Source of the DNA: Poronia punctata | Taxonomy: Eukaryota > Ascomycota > Sordariomycetes > Xylariales > Xylariaceae | NCBI GenBank assembly: GCA_022579005.1 | Contig: MU401598.1 | Span: forward strand, 37,567-101,566 | DNA length: 64,000 bases | Reading direction: 5' to 3' | In this document: positions 1 through 12,845 of the stretch, in pieces | Numbering within the stretch: position 1 is the first letter of the stretch | Layout of the letters: each line of letters begins with the position of its first letter | The notes under the pieces: generated by a model | Told to the model about the DNA's origin: nothing | What the model saw: the letters and a program-made list of their open reading frames with translations, nothing else | The model's database searches: none | Made by a program: the position numbers and the translations under genes

Positions 1-1557
1 GCTCCCGCGGTAAGTCCAACGTCAATTCTCAGTGTGACGGTAGTCTCCAGTCAGCTAACAAACGTCGCTTTCTTCCCATTACATGTAGGCTGTCCCAGCT
101 ACTTCTGCAACCACTTCTCCCTCGGCAGCGCCCACGACGGCGCATATCCTCGAACCATTCTGGGAGTATCGCTTCGAAGTGCCGCCCGACTCGAACCTGA
201 CAATCAAGCTCGTTTCGGGAACGGCCGAGAAAGATGGTATAGAGCTGGCCCCCAATACGCTATATACCTTCACGGCGACCAAAACTAAGATCAATACCTG
301 GCACGGATGCACGCTTGAAATCACCCCGCCAAGTTCGGGTACGTATGATGCATACACATCGGAACCGACAGCCGAAGAGACTCCCATGGTCAGCTATTTG
401 AACTTGCACTTCAAGCTCGAGTCGCTACGCGCTGCGGCCCAGAGAACCGGGCAGATGGGGCCACGTGTGCTCGTTGTAGGCCCTCCCAATGCCGGAAAGT
501 CGAGCCTTGTACGCACTCTCGCCTCCTGGGCCACGCGTATGGGCCGGCAGCCTCTCGTGACGAACACCGACTCTCGCGAGGGTATGCTCACCCTGCCGGG
601 CACCCTGAGTGCCGCCGTCTTCGCCACCCTGATCGACCTGACGACGGATTGGGGCAGTCTCCCGAGCAGTGGCGCCAACGCCATACCAGTGAAGCTGCCG
701 TTGGCGTACTATTACGGCCTTCCGCATCCCAGCGATAACCCAACCTTGTTCAAACGTATGTTGGGCCGCCTCGCCGTGGCTGCCACGTCGAGACTCGCCG
801 AGGATCCCGACGTGAAGGCCTCCGGTATGTTGATCGACAGCGGTGGCGTTCCGACGGGGTCAAAGGCCACTACGTACTACGATTTCATCAGTCATATTGT
901 GTCCGAGTTCTCGGTCAACATCGTCGCCGTGCTTGGGTCTGAACGGATCACCAGCGAGATGCAAAAACGTTTTTCCGGCCAGACCACAAGTGTAGGCGAG
1001 ACAGTCACGGTTATCGGGCTGGAAAAATCAGGCGGCGTTGTAGAGCGTGACGAGGGTTTCATGCAGACCATACGCGAGTCGGCTATTAGAGAATACTTTT
1101 TTGGAAACGCCAAGATGACACTCAGCCCGTTCACGCAGCAAGTGGACTTCTCGGCCGTGTCCATATGGCGGATTAACGAAGGTAACGGGTCATCCTCCCT
1201 TTTTATTCCCCACTATCCTTTGAACAGCTAAGCTGACCGGCCATTCAAGCGGATTCAAAATCCTCGGGTGACAGCAGCGGCATTACCTACGATGAAAGAG
1301 AAACGTTTACGGACACGATTGAAAAGGCGGAGCCGTCTCTCATGCTACAGAACTGCCTTTTGGCGGTAGCCTGCGCCTCGGTACACGATGCGCCAGATAC
1401 CATACGCGACGCCAACATCATGGGCTTTGTCTTCGTGGCTGACGTAGACGAGAAACGCCACCGGCTACGCATCCTGGCGCCTGTGTCTGCTCGCCTCGGC
1501 GATAGGCCTCTGCTCTGGGGCTCTTGGCCCGAACACATGGTGAATCTACTCATATGA
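1..1557 (+). CDS. clp1: Clp1 mRNA cleavage/polyadenylation factor subunit, 5'-truncated by the window edge
   Basis: Clp1 is a nuclear subunit of cleavage factor IA in pre-mRNA 3'-end formation, related to polynucleotide kinases. Proposed exons are 1-9, 89-1181 and 1250-1557, about 469 residues visible; the start codon lies before the window. Introns are 10-88 (GTAAGT...TAG) and 1182-1249 (GTAACG...AAG, with GCTGAC branch), and both keep the frame. Seen: an N-terminal beta domain ending in INTWHGCTLEI, a P-loop GPPNAGKSS near 478-507, TNTD and PGTLSA-like segments typical of Clp1, and a C-terminal domain with DAPDTIRDANIMGFVFVADV and ILAPVSARLGDRPLLWG. The length fits the family (about 450-460). 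Fungal Clp1 proteins have a P-loop but yeast Clp1 lacks kinase activity, so catalysis is not assumed. A simple GTAGT repeat follows at about 1577-1597. Confidence 0.95.
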
Positions 1558-4500
1558 GAGTCAGCCATGCCAGGGCTGTAGTGTAGTGTAGTGTAGTTCC
1601 AATGACTTAAGTTGTATCCGGCAACCGAGAAGCTGTCATGCAAATGTCAAGTTTTCTCGAGAAGGCTTCATGGTCACATCATGAGGCCAGAGTGGGAGAG
1701 TCACTTGTGTAGTTTCAACAGTTTTTGAAATACCTTTGGGATACAGATTTATAGGAACGGAATAACATACCCCAATAACACACCATTGAATATTGCCAAT
1801 ATTGCCACTGCCAAACTTTCCTTGATACGGCTGGGGCTAGTTCGGCTCGAGAAGCCAGCTTTGTGTACGTTTATGCCCACACAACGTGTGAACGCCAGCA
1901 ACTACTCGCAGGCCTATTGAGGATGTACGGTTATGTTTTACCTTTGCACATATCAAATAGGATATGGGCAACAGCCTGGAAGCATACTACAAGCATATAT
2001 TTTGCGGATATTTTGCGGCTATTTTGCAACTACTTAAGTGTTGCAGTCCCCACCTAAAGCAGAAGCTAAGTTGGCAAAAGTACTCGGCTAACATGATTTG
2101 GTAGTATGAATTGGAGTGGAATAGATTTTGGGCAAGGAGTTAACTAAAGGAGACAGACAGCAGTGGTTACAAGATCTAATAGGTATTCAAGCTCACGGTA
2201 GGTATCATGCTATTGTGATCAACATCAGCTACTGCTACGTACGTTAAGCTGGGACAAAGAGCTTACAAACTCTTTGAAAGAAATTGTGTCCTGCGTTGAA
2301 TTACTACCTAATGTTGGGAAAATAAACTTGGACCTACCACAATACTATCGTATTAAACGGTTGTAGCCAGTAGGAATTCTTGCGAGGTCTCATTTTTGTA
2401 ATCGGTTTGCCTCTACACGTATTCTAGATTAGCCAGCCCCCCCAAGGTCTGCCAGATCAGGCAGGTCGCTGGCAAGATGCATCCCCACTATGCATGCCTA
2501 CCTGCATATGCACTCCGCTTTCACTACGCAAGTATGGCATGCAATCGTTCCACTTGAATACGGTCAGAGCCCGATACAGACAAGGTCAATTCTGAACCAT
2601 TCGGCTGGAATTCTTGACCTGGGCTGATTGCGACCTGGATACCTCTGGGGGATTAAAGGAGTGAGCCCCATCAGGGTGCCATGTTTGTTACCTTGCTGCA
2701 CGTCATATCTCAACAATATATGCCTATGCAGCAAGCAAGCCCAAAGCAATCATATATATTTGATAGATTATGTTTGTTAACCTACCTTATTCACACATTT
2801 TTAAGACTCCTTTTACTCTTTACAAAATATTGGCTGTTGCTATTGTTGTCCAATAGTAAAATAAATCCTGACCTCAAAATAAAGTGTGGCTGCTTGGAAA
2901 ACACCAAACCCCTTAACCTAGCTTAAACTACCTAGATCAGGTCTAAAAAGCCTGACTAATGCTTATATATACCAAGATTAGTCCGTCCTAGAGTTAACCT
3001 AGGCACATGATTCCAATTACGAGTAGGTAATAACAAGTACCTATGTCCAGATATATAATACGTGTATACCAAAAAGTAACATGTAAGTCTAGTCAGGTAA
3101 TTCCGTAGCTGTTACAAAACAAATGAATTGGTGTGCTTGGCTACAGAAGCCCCGACCTGGGTATGCTTGGTACTGCGGAATAGTGTTGTTGATGTTAAAC
3201 ACCACCTATAATGATGTACATACTTTTATAACACGAGGCAGTCTACTTGTAAAGTAGGTAGTGTGTGCATCCTACCTAGTATGCAATCGGTGGTTGAGCC
3301 GAGTTAGCTCTGAATAGTTACATACGTCTAACCTAAAATACATTTGGTTTGTAGACAGAACCACTCTGTGGCCTTGTTCTAGAATATTTCTACGCCGCAC
3401 TTTCTGCATGTTATAAGGTCAAGTATTGGCATCAATTACTCATCTTGGCTAGTGTGAAAATGGCCTTGAACATTATATATGTCCGCCGCTATACGCGTAC
3501 TTTATCTACGTGCCCAGATGCTGGGTCAGCGGTACTTTGCAAGATAGGCGGGATTTGCAATAGGCGTCATCACGATCTATCAACGTCAACATTGTTAATT
3601 GTAGATGGGCAGGCGTGGCGGGGTAGGTAACCTTAGTACCTTGTAGAGTAGCGTCAGTTGGCTTAAAGTGGGAACAACGTTACACGAAACGCAATCATCC
3701 AACTGCCACCGGCGGTCATCTACCAAATGGTAAAGTTGAAGCCAAAGGCGGAATAACCATATAGCGCTGTTAGGAATCGAACCCAACCCCACTTATGTGT
3801 ATGCCCTCAGGTACGTACTTTATCTATGGCGAGGTGTCTTATCTACGATATCAGGATCCTCTTCCGCTTTTTAGTCAACCGGACCAACCCACCAAGTAAA
3901 AGCTCGGCTGCAACGAAGGGATTCGATTATCCGGAGAGCCAACCACATGGGCCATAGCCTTCCCATGTTTGCACCCAAGAGGTTTGGTCCCAAGACAGAG
4001 TGACAGAGCTGCACTGGAGAATGACGAGGAGACTACAGTGAGGAGAAGGACGACATGAAAGACGACGCTGGCATGTACTGCGGTTCCTCCCCACCCCCTA
4101 AATGAGACAGGTACAGCAAAGTATGCTGTAGTGGAAAGAGGGGGAGAGGAAGCTAACGACTGAGCGGCACGATGCAAGGCAATGGCAGTTCACCAGGTTG
4201 CGGTGGGTGGCCGACACAAGAAGAGGAAAAAAGGAAGGACACAAGCAATTTCTAGAAAAGAGACCACCAAACTAGTGTGTAACAGGGTAGCCTTGGCTGC
4301 TGAGCGGCTCTGGGCGAATTCTTGGAGGAGTTCTTGGAGTGAACTTTTTAGTGTCGTATGTGATGTTCCCAATGTCGTGATGGGCCGTAATCATTATTAG
4401 CTTGACGAGGTGGCCCCGATGTCTAACGGCGAGCCAATTACATTGCCGCTTTATTACTTAGTTGAGTTGTGTATACCTACATCGACGACAGTAGTCTTGA

Positions 4501-5466
4501 CGATTTCCTCCCTCCGCCGGGCCTCCTTCAGCCTTGGCCTATTTGATAATGATAAGAACACCTGCCTAAAACGGTAGGGTATCGCTGCTACTGTTCGTCC
4601 GTCTGCGAGGTCCGCAACTGCCATTCTGGCGGAGGCGTCCTTGCCTAGCAGTCCGAGCAAGATCCCTAGCTTGCAGTTAAGAGATGCCAAGCGCGCGGAC
4701 CAGAATGCTGACGAACAGAAGAGGAAGTGGCTATTCATGTCGAAACCCCACCAGTGAGAGGCCCTATCTAGTAATCTAGGTACTGTTGACCTAGGTGATT
4801 ACTTGACCAAATCAATTCCTCCCCATTGGGTGCTCTGCGCCAAGGGCAAAAGCGAAGGCCTGCCCAAGACCTTGGCCCGGGACTTGGCACCGAAGCCTCT
4901 CCCGACAACGCCAATTGATATGCACACCATCGGCGTGCTTGACTACACAAAATACCGAATAGGCGCTGTTAAGGGTGGTTGCTGGCAGTTGCGGCCGACT
5001 CCAGGCCATTCTTCCCATCGGAATATTACCCTCATTTGGATTGGCCAAAAATACTGTCAAGGTCTTTTTAACCAGTTTTGACGGGCCCCGGGGTATGCGA
5101 CTGATATAACTGGGTTGGAGGAGGCGAGTCATCCCACCCAGAAGGAGGGATGCTGTATATCGGGCTGCTTGAAGTCTCGGCGACCGACAAGACACCAATC
5201 CTAGTCATTCAGAACGGGCTTCCATGTTCCAGGCCTCCTCGCGACGCATAGGAGCATCGCACCGGATCGAGAACAGCGGTTCAAATCCCCGGTGAAGGGA
5301 TGCCCCCTCTCCCCCTCCCCCCCTCCCCCCCAATCTACCAACAGTCTAGCAGCAACATGATAATCTTGCTGTCTAACGTCAAGACTGGACCCGCCTTTGG
5401 GGGGTGGGGGTTTGGCGCATGAGGCGAGCCCTGCAAACCCTTCCACGTGGTGTTTGATGCTGGGGA
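1558..5466. other. Intergenic DNA, no supported gene
   Basis: About 3.9 kb of moderately AT-rich DNA. I see the clp1 3' region, a four-unit GTAGT pentamer repeat near 1577-1597, and many short open frames without family resemblance, splice logic or coding bias. Two tRNA B-box-like strings (3772-3784 minus and 5279-5289 plus) lack a foldable tRNA around them. The last few hundred bases become pyrimidine-rich and are probably the promoter of the peptide transporter. A conserved short gene or a non-coding RNA cannot be excluded. Confidence 0.6.
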
Positions 5467-5473
5467 TATATAA
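5467..5473 (+). promoter_or_regulatory. Probable TATA box of the peptide transporter
   Basis: TATATAA lies about 160 bp upstream of the ATG at 5633 and is followed at about 5505-5530 by a CT-rich stretch, the usual setting of a fungal transcription start. A single TGATAA word at 5358-5363 could bind a GATA factor, which would suit nitrogen control of peptide uptake, but one site is weak evidence. Confidence 0.5.
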
Positions 5474-5632
5474 CCAGCAGAACGCCAGCCCCATCATGCC
5501 AACGCCCCCTCCTCTCTCTTCTCTCTGATCGCCGTCAGTCCAGCTCTCAGACCCCCAACATTCCCTGGCACTCCGAAGAACATTCTTTTGTAGTTCTTTG
5601 TAGTGGTCTGAGACCACTCCGACGTCTCCAAG

Positions 5633-7667
5633 ATGGCCGGTGGGTATCATGCTACTTACGGCGTTCAGCCGGGCCAGAGTCGATTTGCTAACGCATCACA
5701 GACACACAGACCACTCTCGCGACCGTCGTTGCCTCTGTGGGCGCCGTCCGGGCCTCGGCCGACGAGAAAGTCACCCACGACGGCAGAGTCTCCGAGCGCA
5801 GCGGTGATGAAGAAGGAGTCCTCTACGACGATGAAGGACACCAGCTCTGGCAAGGCCTCGTCCTTCCGACCGAGGAGGAAAAGAGGACGCTACGGCGGGT
5901 ATCTGGCAAGATGCCTGTGACGGCCTACATGCTGTGCGCCGTGGAGTTCGCCGAGCGGGCGTCGTACTATGGTTGCTACCAAGTATACAAAAACTTCATC
6001 CGTGCTCCTCTTCCTGTCGGCTCCGAAGGCCCCGGAACGGGCGCCACCTACCCCGGCAGTCAGCGTACTGCCGGTGCGCTGGGCAAGGGCTCGGCCGTGG
6101 CCTCGGCCGTCACTGAATCGTTCAAGTTCCTGGCATATGCCTTGCCCATCTTCTTCGGCTGGATCGCCGATACCAAGTATGGCCGCTTCAAGATGATCTG
6201 CTGGGGCGTCGGAATCTGCGGCGTCGCTCATATCATCATGATCATTTCTGCCCTCCCAACCGTGTTGCAAAGCGGAAACGCCTTTGGCCCCTTCGTCTTC
6301 TCCCTGTATCTCCTGGCCATCGGGGCGGCGCAGTTCAAGCCCAACATCTCGCCTACCCTCATCGATCAGAGCCCGCACAAGAGAGCTCATCTGATCACGG
6401 AGAAGAGCGGGGAGAGGGTTATCGTCGACCCCGAGGACTCGATCAACAGCATCATGCTGTGGTTCTACATGTTGATCAACGTGGGCGCTGTGTTCGGCAT
6501 TCCCACGACGTATCTGGCCAAACTCGTCGGGTACTGGGCCGCCTACCTGATCCCCACCATCCTCTACCTAATGCTCCCTCCCCTACTGTGGTGGCTCAAT
6601 CCCCGCCTGGTCAAGCAGCCGCCGGGAGGGTCCGACTTGGGCAACGTCTTCAGGGTGATAGGTGACGTCTTCGCCAACGGGGGTTGGGCCAGAATCGGCC
6701 GTGCAGGGTTCTGGGATATCGGAAAGCCCAGCGTGCGTAGAGCTGCCGGCAGCCACAAGCGGTACACATACGACGACAACTTTGTCCACGACGTGAGGCG
6801 GACCTTCCAAGCCTGCGCCATCTTCCTGTTCGCGCCCGTCTGGCAGCTCAATGACTATGGCCTGGGTGCCGCTGCCAATGCTTTGACGGCTGCTCTGGAC
6901 ACTAAAGGTCTCCCCAACGATCTGTTTGACAATCTCAACTCGGTCAGCATTGTGGTTTGTGAGTTATCCCCCCCCTTTCTCGTACGCCCCTTGGAACGAC
7001 ATGATGTAGTGAAACGGGCACACGGCTGACGATGGTATGCTTAGTGGTACCCATCATGAACCACATCGTCTACCCCTTGCTGCAGAGGCATGGCATCAAG
7101 TGGGGTTCCATCTCCCGCATCACTTTCGGCTTCGCTATGGGCACTGTCGGTGGGTTGGGCTACGGTCTTCTACAGTACTACGTGTACAAGACCTCCCCCT
7201 GTGGTTTCAATGCGTCAACCTGTTCCGAGATTATGCCCGAAGGCGTGCCTGCGTTGGCACCGATCCCATACGGGCTTTATGCCATCCCCGTCGTCATTGG
7301 CGCCATGTCAGAGGTGTTTGTCAATGTCTCGCTGTACGGTATCGCTTATTCCATGGCCCCCAAGAATATGAAGGGCCTCGTCGCTTCCTTGAACCTGTTC
7401 AATAGCGCCATCGCTGCCATCATTGGCCTGGCTGCCGCCCCGGCAATCAAGGATCCCAACCTCACCTGGATATTCTTCGGCCCTGTCATCGCTGGCGCTA
7501 TCCTGACCGTCGTCTTCTGGTTCTTGTTCCATCACCTCGACCAGGAAGAATTCATACTGAACACGGACATGAATGACCTCAAGGGCCCCGAGATCAGCAG
7601 TGACGAGGAGTCTTCACAAGCGGTCGCCCAAGACAAGAAGTTGGTTACGGACGAGAAGAAGGAGTGA
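5633..7667 (+). CDS. ptr2: PTR2/POT-family di-/tripeptide:H+ symporter
   Basis: Plasma-membrane proton-coupled uptake of di- and tripeptides. Proposed exons are 5633-5639, 5702-6958 and 7045-7667, giving 628 residues, normal for fungal PTR2. Intron 5640-5701 (GTGGGT, branch GCTAAC, ends ACAG) makes a 7-nt first coding exon; only this pairing keeps the frame open (MADTQTTLATVV). Intron 6959-7044 is GTGAGT...TTAG. Seen: acidic cytosolic N-terminus, then the proton-coupling ExxER motif in VEFAERASYYG (about residues 81-91), about 12 hydrophobic helices, the family signature around WFYMLINVGAVFG (about 254-266), a long loop with QLNDYG, and a charged C-terminal tail. It converges with the exchanger gene downstream. 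A GTG-initiated single-exon reading starting at 5737 is less likely. The substrate is inferred from the family. Confidence 0.95.
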
Positions 7668-9474
7668 CGGCAGCTCCGAGCTAGGACCAGGACAGGAACG
7701 AAATCTAGCTTCTAGATAGCTTTCATGTCATCCTCATTTCGACGCGGTGCCGCCGAGGTACAATCTGGGGTCTCCACGGCATAATGTAGCAATATTATTG
7801 TGGGTTGAACATTGCTTTGTCCGAGGTACCTTGGTGATAGTAGTCTAATATATTTACTAATAACAACTCAATTTGTTCGCATGACTGTTTGCTGTTCGCG
7901 ACGAGAAGTGAGAGGGTGGGTAGGGCAGGTACCTAATCAGGTTGCCCGGCTTGGTGTGTCAGCCGGGGCAGAAGATGATAAACGGTGATTTACCAAGCAT
8001 CGGAGGGGATCAACCAAGTTCAAGGAAGAGCCGGGGCTGGCGTTCAGTGCAGAACTGGTTTGTCGGCTTTATATCGGGAGAGCCTGAGAGGAGCATAGAG
8101 TATGTGTTGAATGATTGCGAGTGCGACAAATTGATTATAAGTTTTAATAAAAAGTTAGAGAGAATAGCATGAGATAACCTAAACATTTTACCTAAGGTTA
8201 GGCAGGTGCATGTAGTCTGTAGGTAAAAACGTGATTTACGTATAGGAGATGATGACGGACTGACTCATCGGTCAGCGCATCCCGTAATCCCTGTTGATAA
8301 TTTAGGCGCTTATGACATTGTCCTGTTGCCTGCCAAGCTCCGGGGCTAGATTAGGTAAATGGGGTATTCTTTGCCTGTGAGGCGCAACCCAGTCATGCCA
8401 GTGAACCGAAATCGACCTGGAACGTGTCCTTCTACCTCTGTACGCCTAGAGTTCCTGATGTGCCCCGTACCGATAACTTTTAAGTAGAAGGGGAATCATG
8501 TTAGCTACAACCTGAAACATTGAAGCAGGTCGTCTCTAAGCTGAATGCGTTCAGTACTTTGACTATACTCGTATTGTACTAACCAGCATACATGTCAGAT
8601 TTCCGCCTAGCATGCTGAGGATATATCATATATGTACATGTATGTGAGATAATACTACGAGTATGTATTTGTAATGCAAAGATACAGTACTATACGTATC
8701 TACGTGTATGTATACTGTCATCCTTTGACTGCGGCGGGGCCTGGAGGGGTCGAGATTGGTCAAAATGATCGCACCCAGATCCCTTCGATCAAATGCAATG
8801 GTTACGTGTAGTAGTATGCACGCGACCCAACCTCGGAAAAATTGAATACTGCTCTGTAAGTTACTGTTGGCAATGTCAACATGACAAGCCATGTATTGTT
8901 GCTGATAAGCTAACCCACGACTACCAAAGGTCTGCCTCTGCCCCCTTGCGCAGTCATTTGAACAGCCGCGGATGCCAAGCATCATCAGACAACAAGGCCT
9001 GACGATATCTCAGAGAAAAAGGCAGACGCGGGAAAAAATTGATTGCTGCCGCTAGAACGTCTTAGCACAAATTGCAAGCGAATTATATGAAAAGAACAAA
9101 AGAGAAAAGCTAAGTTAAGAAATGACAGATAACGCCGTATTCGCCTTGGCTCCATTCCCTTTCCATCTGTCTTGTACAAACCGAGTGTCGGGCTCGCATA
9201 AGGGGTATCCTATTAAAATTTGTTGCTTGAAGAACGCACGTCTCGTATGCCACAGCATGGCAAGGCGGATAAAAGAGGGTACGGGCGCGGCCGTGTCCAC
9301 TTTAGTATGCCGTCTAGCGGCCGGTCGAAGGTTTTTGCGAAATATTATTACAAGGGGGTTGGGCTAGGTGCCAGAACGTGGAGTTGCCGATGGTTAGTTT
9401 CGGGCATAAGTGTAACAGCTCATCTACTTTGTTGATGGCCTGCCCATTGGAGTGCGAGGTTTCGGATTGGGCGC
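7668..9474. other. Intergenic region between convergent genes
   Basis: About 1.8 kb shared by the 3' ends of the peptide transporter (plus) and the Ca2+/H+ exchanger (minus). Composition is slightly AT-rich. Open frames are short and unconvincing, and I see no RNA gene or mobile element. Confidence 0.6.
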
Positions 9475-11381
9475 TCACGACGGAACGGGGACGCCGGTAC
9501 CATTGGGATAGTCTGTTATTCAGGGTCAGTCTGGAATTTTCCTCCCCCAAGATTGTCGATTGTAGGATAGCAAAGCTTACAGAAGGCGCAAACGGCGATG
9601 ATGACATAGAGAGCAATTAGCTGGACACCCTCCAGCCAATGACTCTTTCCATCGCCAATTAGATAATTGACGAGGAGAACGGAGACGAAGAGCGTGACAA
9701 CTTGGAAGGTGTCAAAGGCAAGCGTCATTTCCTCGTTGCCTATACCCCAGCCGATAATAACAAGTAGAGGGATGAGAAACAGCGCGACTTGCATCGAGGA
9801 TCCGATGGCCACCCCTATCGCCAGGTCCATCTTGTCTTTGACGGCCACCGTCACGGCGGTCGCGTGCTCACAAGCGTTCCCTACGATGGGAATAAGAATA
9901 AGACCGATAAACTCCTCGCTGACGGACTCTGCAATCGGCTCGATGCCGCTGACCAGCCCTTCGGCACAAAGAGCGATAACCACGGTACATAGTGTGAGGG
10001 TTGCCACAGCTACCCAAAAGTGCAATTCGGGCACTTCGGGCCCTTCTTCGTCCATGGGCGCCCGCATGAGCTCGCTGAGCTGGCCATCCTCGCCGCGCAC
10101 AGCGGCGACGCCGGCCACGTTAGCCCCCAGATTCGAGACGCCCGAGGCCACTGGATTCTTGGGCACGCCCCGGCGCCTTTTGAACACATCCTTGGTGGCA
10201 ACCTTCTGGCTTTCCTCGTTGAAGACACTGCTGTGAGTTTTGAGTTGAAAGAGTAGATAGGACGCGTAGATGAGCAACAAAATGACTGAAACGCCACGAG
10301 ACAGTTGAGGAACCGCAGAGGGTGACAGCTTGTCGATCTTGTCATCCGAGTACAAATCGGGAGTGTGAGAAAAGATGGTCGGGACGATCAGACTAGCCAC
10401 AGAAAGGGCGAGTAGACTGGCCGCTGTCTGCGCGACAGTTGAGTTGAAGAATTGCTCTGCCCGGTTGAAACCTCCGGCCACAAAACAGAAGCCCAGAACG
10501 AGAAGCAGATTAGACAACACAGAACCGACAAGAGAGGTCTGGACAACCGTAACCTGGTTATCCAAGAGGGCGATAATGGCAACGATAAGCTCGACGGCAT
10601 TTCTGGACAGTGTTAGCTAGGTTTTCTTTCGATCAGACTTGTAGCTGAGTATAGAAAAATTGGGTGGGCTAAGGGCAGCTTACCCGAAAGTTGCGTTAAT
10701 CAACCCGCCTAGAACGTCGCCAGTGCGAAGCGCAATCTGCTCCGTAGAATAACTTAGCATAGCGGCGAGTGGGATGATGGCAATGAAGTTGACGACAAAA
10801 ACAGCTGGGCCAGGGATTTTAAGAGCCCATATCACGATGCCGGCAGGAGCAGCGAGCAAAAGCACATTGATCCAAGAGCTGAAGAGCGTTCGCTGTATTT
10901 GGTTCGCAAATGTGAAATTTGGTCTTTCGGCTTTCGAGTCGTAGTCTTCTACACCGTCTTCTTCCGGCTCGGCACCCCCGACCGGCACCCCCAGTATTTT
11001 CCGACGTTGTCGCGGGAGACCTTCGCTCTGCGCGGTTTCCGGGCTACCAGCCGTGGTTGCTGGCGAATCATACATGTCGTCGGCTTGTGTCATAGGGTCA
11101 ATGTCTCGGCTTGGGCGTGAAGGCTGCACAGGACCGCGGAGAGAGCCCGGGGCCGTGGCTACTTGGTGGAGGTGTGAGGTTTCATGACCACTGCTTTTCC
11201 CTTCCTCTGCGACGCTGTAAGTGTTGGCTCGGCGGTTTGTTGCAAACGAGTAGCGGTTGAAGGGATTCAACCAGCCATATTTCAGGTCCTCGGCGGTTCT
11301 TCCGGTCCGATGCGCTGCCGTCTTGATCTTAATGAGGTTGACTGAGTCGAAAGAGTTAGCGGACGATACCCGACGACGCAT
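9475..11381 (-). CDS. vcx1: Vacuolar Ca2+/H+ exchanger (CAX/VCX1 family)
   Basis: Moves cytosolic Ca2+ into the vacuole against H+. Proposed exons on the minus strand are 11381-10684, 10602-9581 and 9512-9475, giving 585 residues. Introns are 10683-10603 (GTAAGC...CAG) and 9580-9513 (GTAAGC, branch CTGAC, ends AACAG). Seen: a cytosolic N-terminus of about 165 residues with FDSVNLIKIKTAAHRTGRT; a hydrophobic core; repeat c-1 NATFGNAVELIVAIIAL spanning the first splice junction (about 230-246); an acidic central loop ending in DEEGPEVPELHFW; and repeat c-2 IVGNACEHATAVTVAVKDK (about 470). The second intron matters: reading through gives a tail KLCYPTIDNLGGG unlike the family, whereas splicing gives ..CAFYYPNGTGVPVPS, a typical CAX ending. 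Calcineurin/Crz1 control is known for yeast VCX1 but is not shown here. Confidence 0.94.
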
Positions 11382-12845
11382 CGTAGCAGTCTTTTCTATG
11401 GCTATTGTGATGACTAGGTAGGTAAAAATAAAGAAATATGGAGTTTGGATTAGTCACGCGACTAGTAAGCGAGTGGAAAGACTAGGAGACCAGGGGTGGG
11501 CGGATTCAACAAGAGTAGTACTGGTCGCTATTGAGTGGCGCTCAGGCTACCTTTATTCCTCTGTTCCGCCCTCGTCTTCTGTTTCTGTTTGGCCCTGTTT
11601 GGTGCAGGATTTGTTGTCTTCAACGGGAATGTTTTCTTTGTGTCCGTCCGGCGGGGCTAGTTGTTGCCGGTGCTGCTAGGAATGCTGGTCAAGAGACAGA
11701 GAGTAGTGGCACCAGCATTGCTCTAACCTAGGTCCAACAGCAGCCTGAAGCAAACATACAAGCGCAGCAATCTCCATCAAAGTCCCCGAGGGCAGATAAT
11801 GGACCCAAAACAGGGAGGGTAAATAAGGGTTGTGAGAGAGGCGGGAGTCTGGTGAAGGCTGAGACACAAAAATGGCATGAGCCCAAGAGCAGTACAAAGT
11901 CGGAAGGATTGAATAATATAGGCGATGTCATCAGAGGGTGGCTGGGTGGGTCTACGGACAACCCAGCCAAGCCACTGGTCTTGGTTGGCAAAGGGCGCTA
12001 TTCAGTAGTGAGGCTGCCAACTTTGCAGCGCCAACGCTTGAGGGGAGAGCTTGATCAGATTGGCGCTGCCAGGTTGGGAGTCCCTTTTCCGCTAAGGACC
12101 GTCTCTTGGGCCGTCTCTCAAGAGCCTTTTCCAATCCTTGGCCATGTTGCTATTTGTGTCTTGCACGGCGTGATACTGCTCTGTACGGTTACTGACCTAG
12201 TGTAGGGGGACTTGGGCAGGAGACAGAGAGTAGGTAGACTGGTTGGTAACATATTGTATAGCACAGGAATAGTCTTCTTAGGTAAAAGATAAACTCATCT
12301 TGCCATAACAAGGCTTGGTGGATTGGTGTAGGGTGGAATTCAGAACTGAAAAAGGGTAATTTTATGAAAAGGGCCTGATGCCTCCAACTTACAATGTTCT
12401 TTGGACATGGTTGGATTGCCTACACATGAACAGCAGAACGCGATTAGCCCTGTGTTGGTGTTGGTATGTGCGCGTAGAGTTTAAATTGACCAAAGTATCA
12501 TGACAACATATGTCATATGTGTTTCTGCGTAGGGTAGTTACCTCGTTATATTCTTACCAGAATATCCAATGCCAGAGGTGTCTATCTATGGCGTGTCTGG
12601 TTGAGCTTGTTTGTTACTAGGTAGACAAGAATAAGAGGGAGAAAGCAAGTTTAGGGGGAGTAAGTGCCCGAGTTTACGAGGGATAATTGTTCCTGTTTTT
12701 AATTGCCATCCCGTTTCTATAGGAGAAATCCGTCCAAAAGAGGCTAGCCGATTCCCTCTTTTGGACGAAAATCTGCTATTGCCAAGACATTCTGTATTTT
12801 ATAGAGAGGTTTTCTTGGCATTGGGCACTGCTAATAACTACCTAG
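11382..12845. other. Upstream region of the exchanger and transition to the satellite block
   Basis: About 1.5 kb that should hold the minus-strand promoter and 5' leader of the exchanger. Pyrimidine-rich patches occur near 11570-11640. No convincing gene: the longest frame (11852-12205) has no recognisable domain. A perfect 13-bp inverted repeat lies at 12731-12767. Confidence 0.6.
12731..12767. repeat. Perfect 13-bp inverted repeat (hairpin)
   Basis: Arms CGTCCAAAAGAGG (12731-12743) and its exact reverse complement (12755-12767) are separated by 11 nt. It lies alone about 100 bp before the satellite block. It could be the remnant of a small inverted-repeat element or a structured RNA; nothing decides. 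Confidence 0.8.

Noticed and set aside
3772..3784. tRNA-like T-arm string on the minus strand (GGGTTCGATTCCT)
   Set aside because: No matching acceptor stem, D-arm or anticodon arm at the right distance; only the B-box-like word is present.
5279..5289. GGTTCAAATCC, a perfect B-box-like word on the plus strand
   Set aside because: T-stem mismatches and no acceptor stem or A-box upstream, so no tRNA gene or SINE is supported.
5201..5650. 149-codon open frame on the minus strand
   Set aside because: It overlaps the promoter, TATA box and first exon of the peptide transporter and has low-complexity Gly/Pro content without family resemblance.
12010..12016. GAGGCTG, like a calcineurin/Crz1 response core, upstream of the exchanger
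   Set aside because: A single 7-base word more than 600 bp from the start is expected by chance.
11852..12205. 117-codon open frame upstream of the exchanger
   Set aside because: No recognisable domain, no splice logic, overlapped by antisense frames; treated as leader/promoter DNA.
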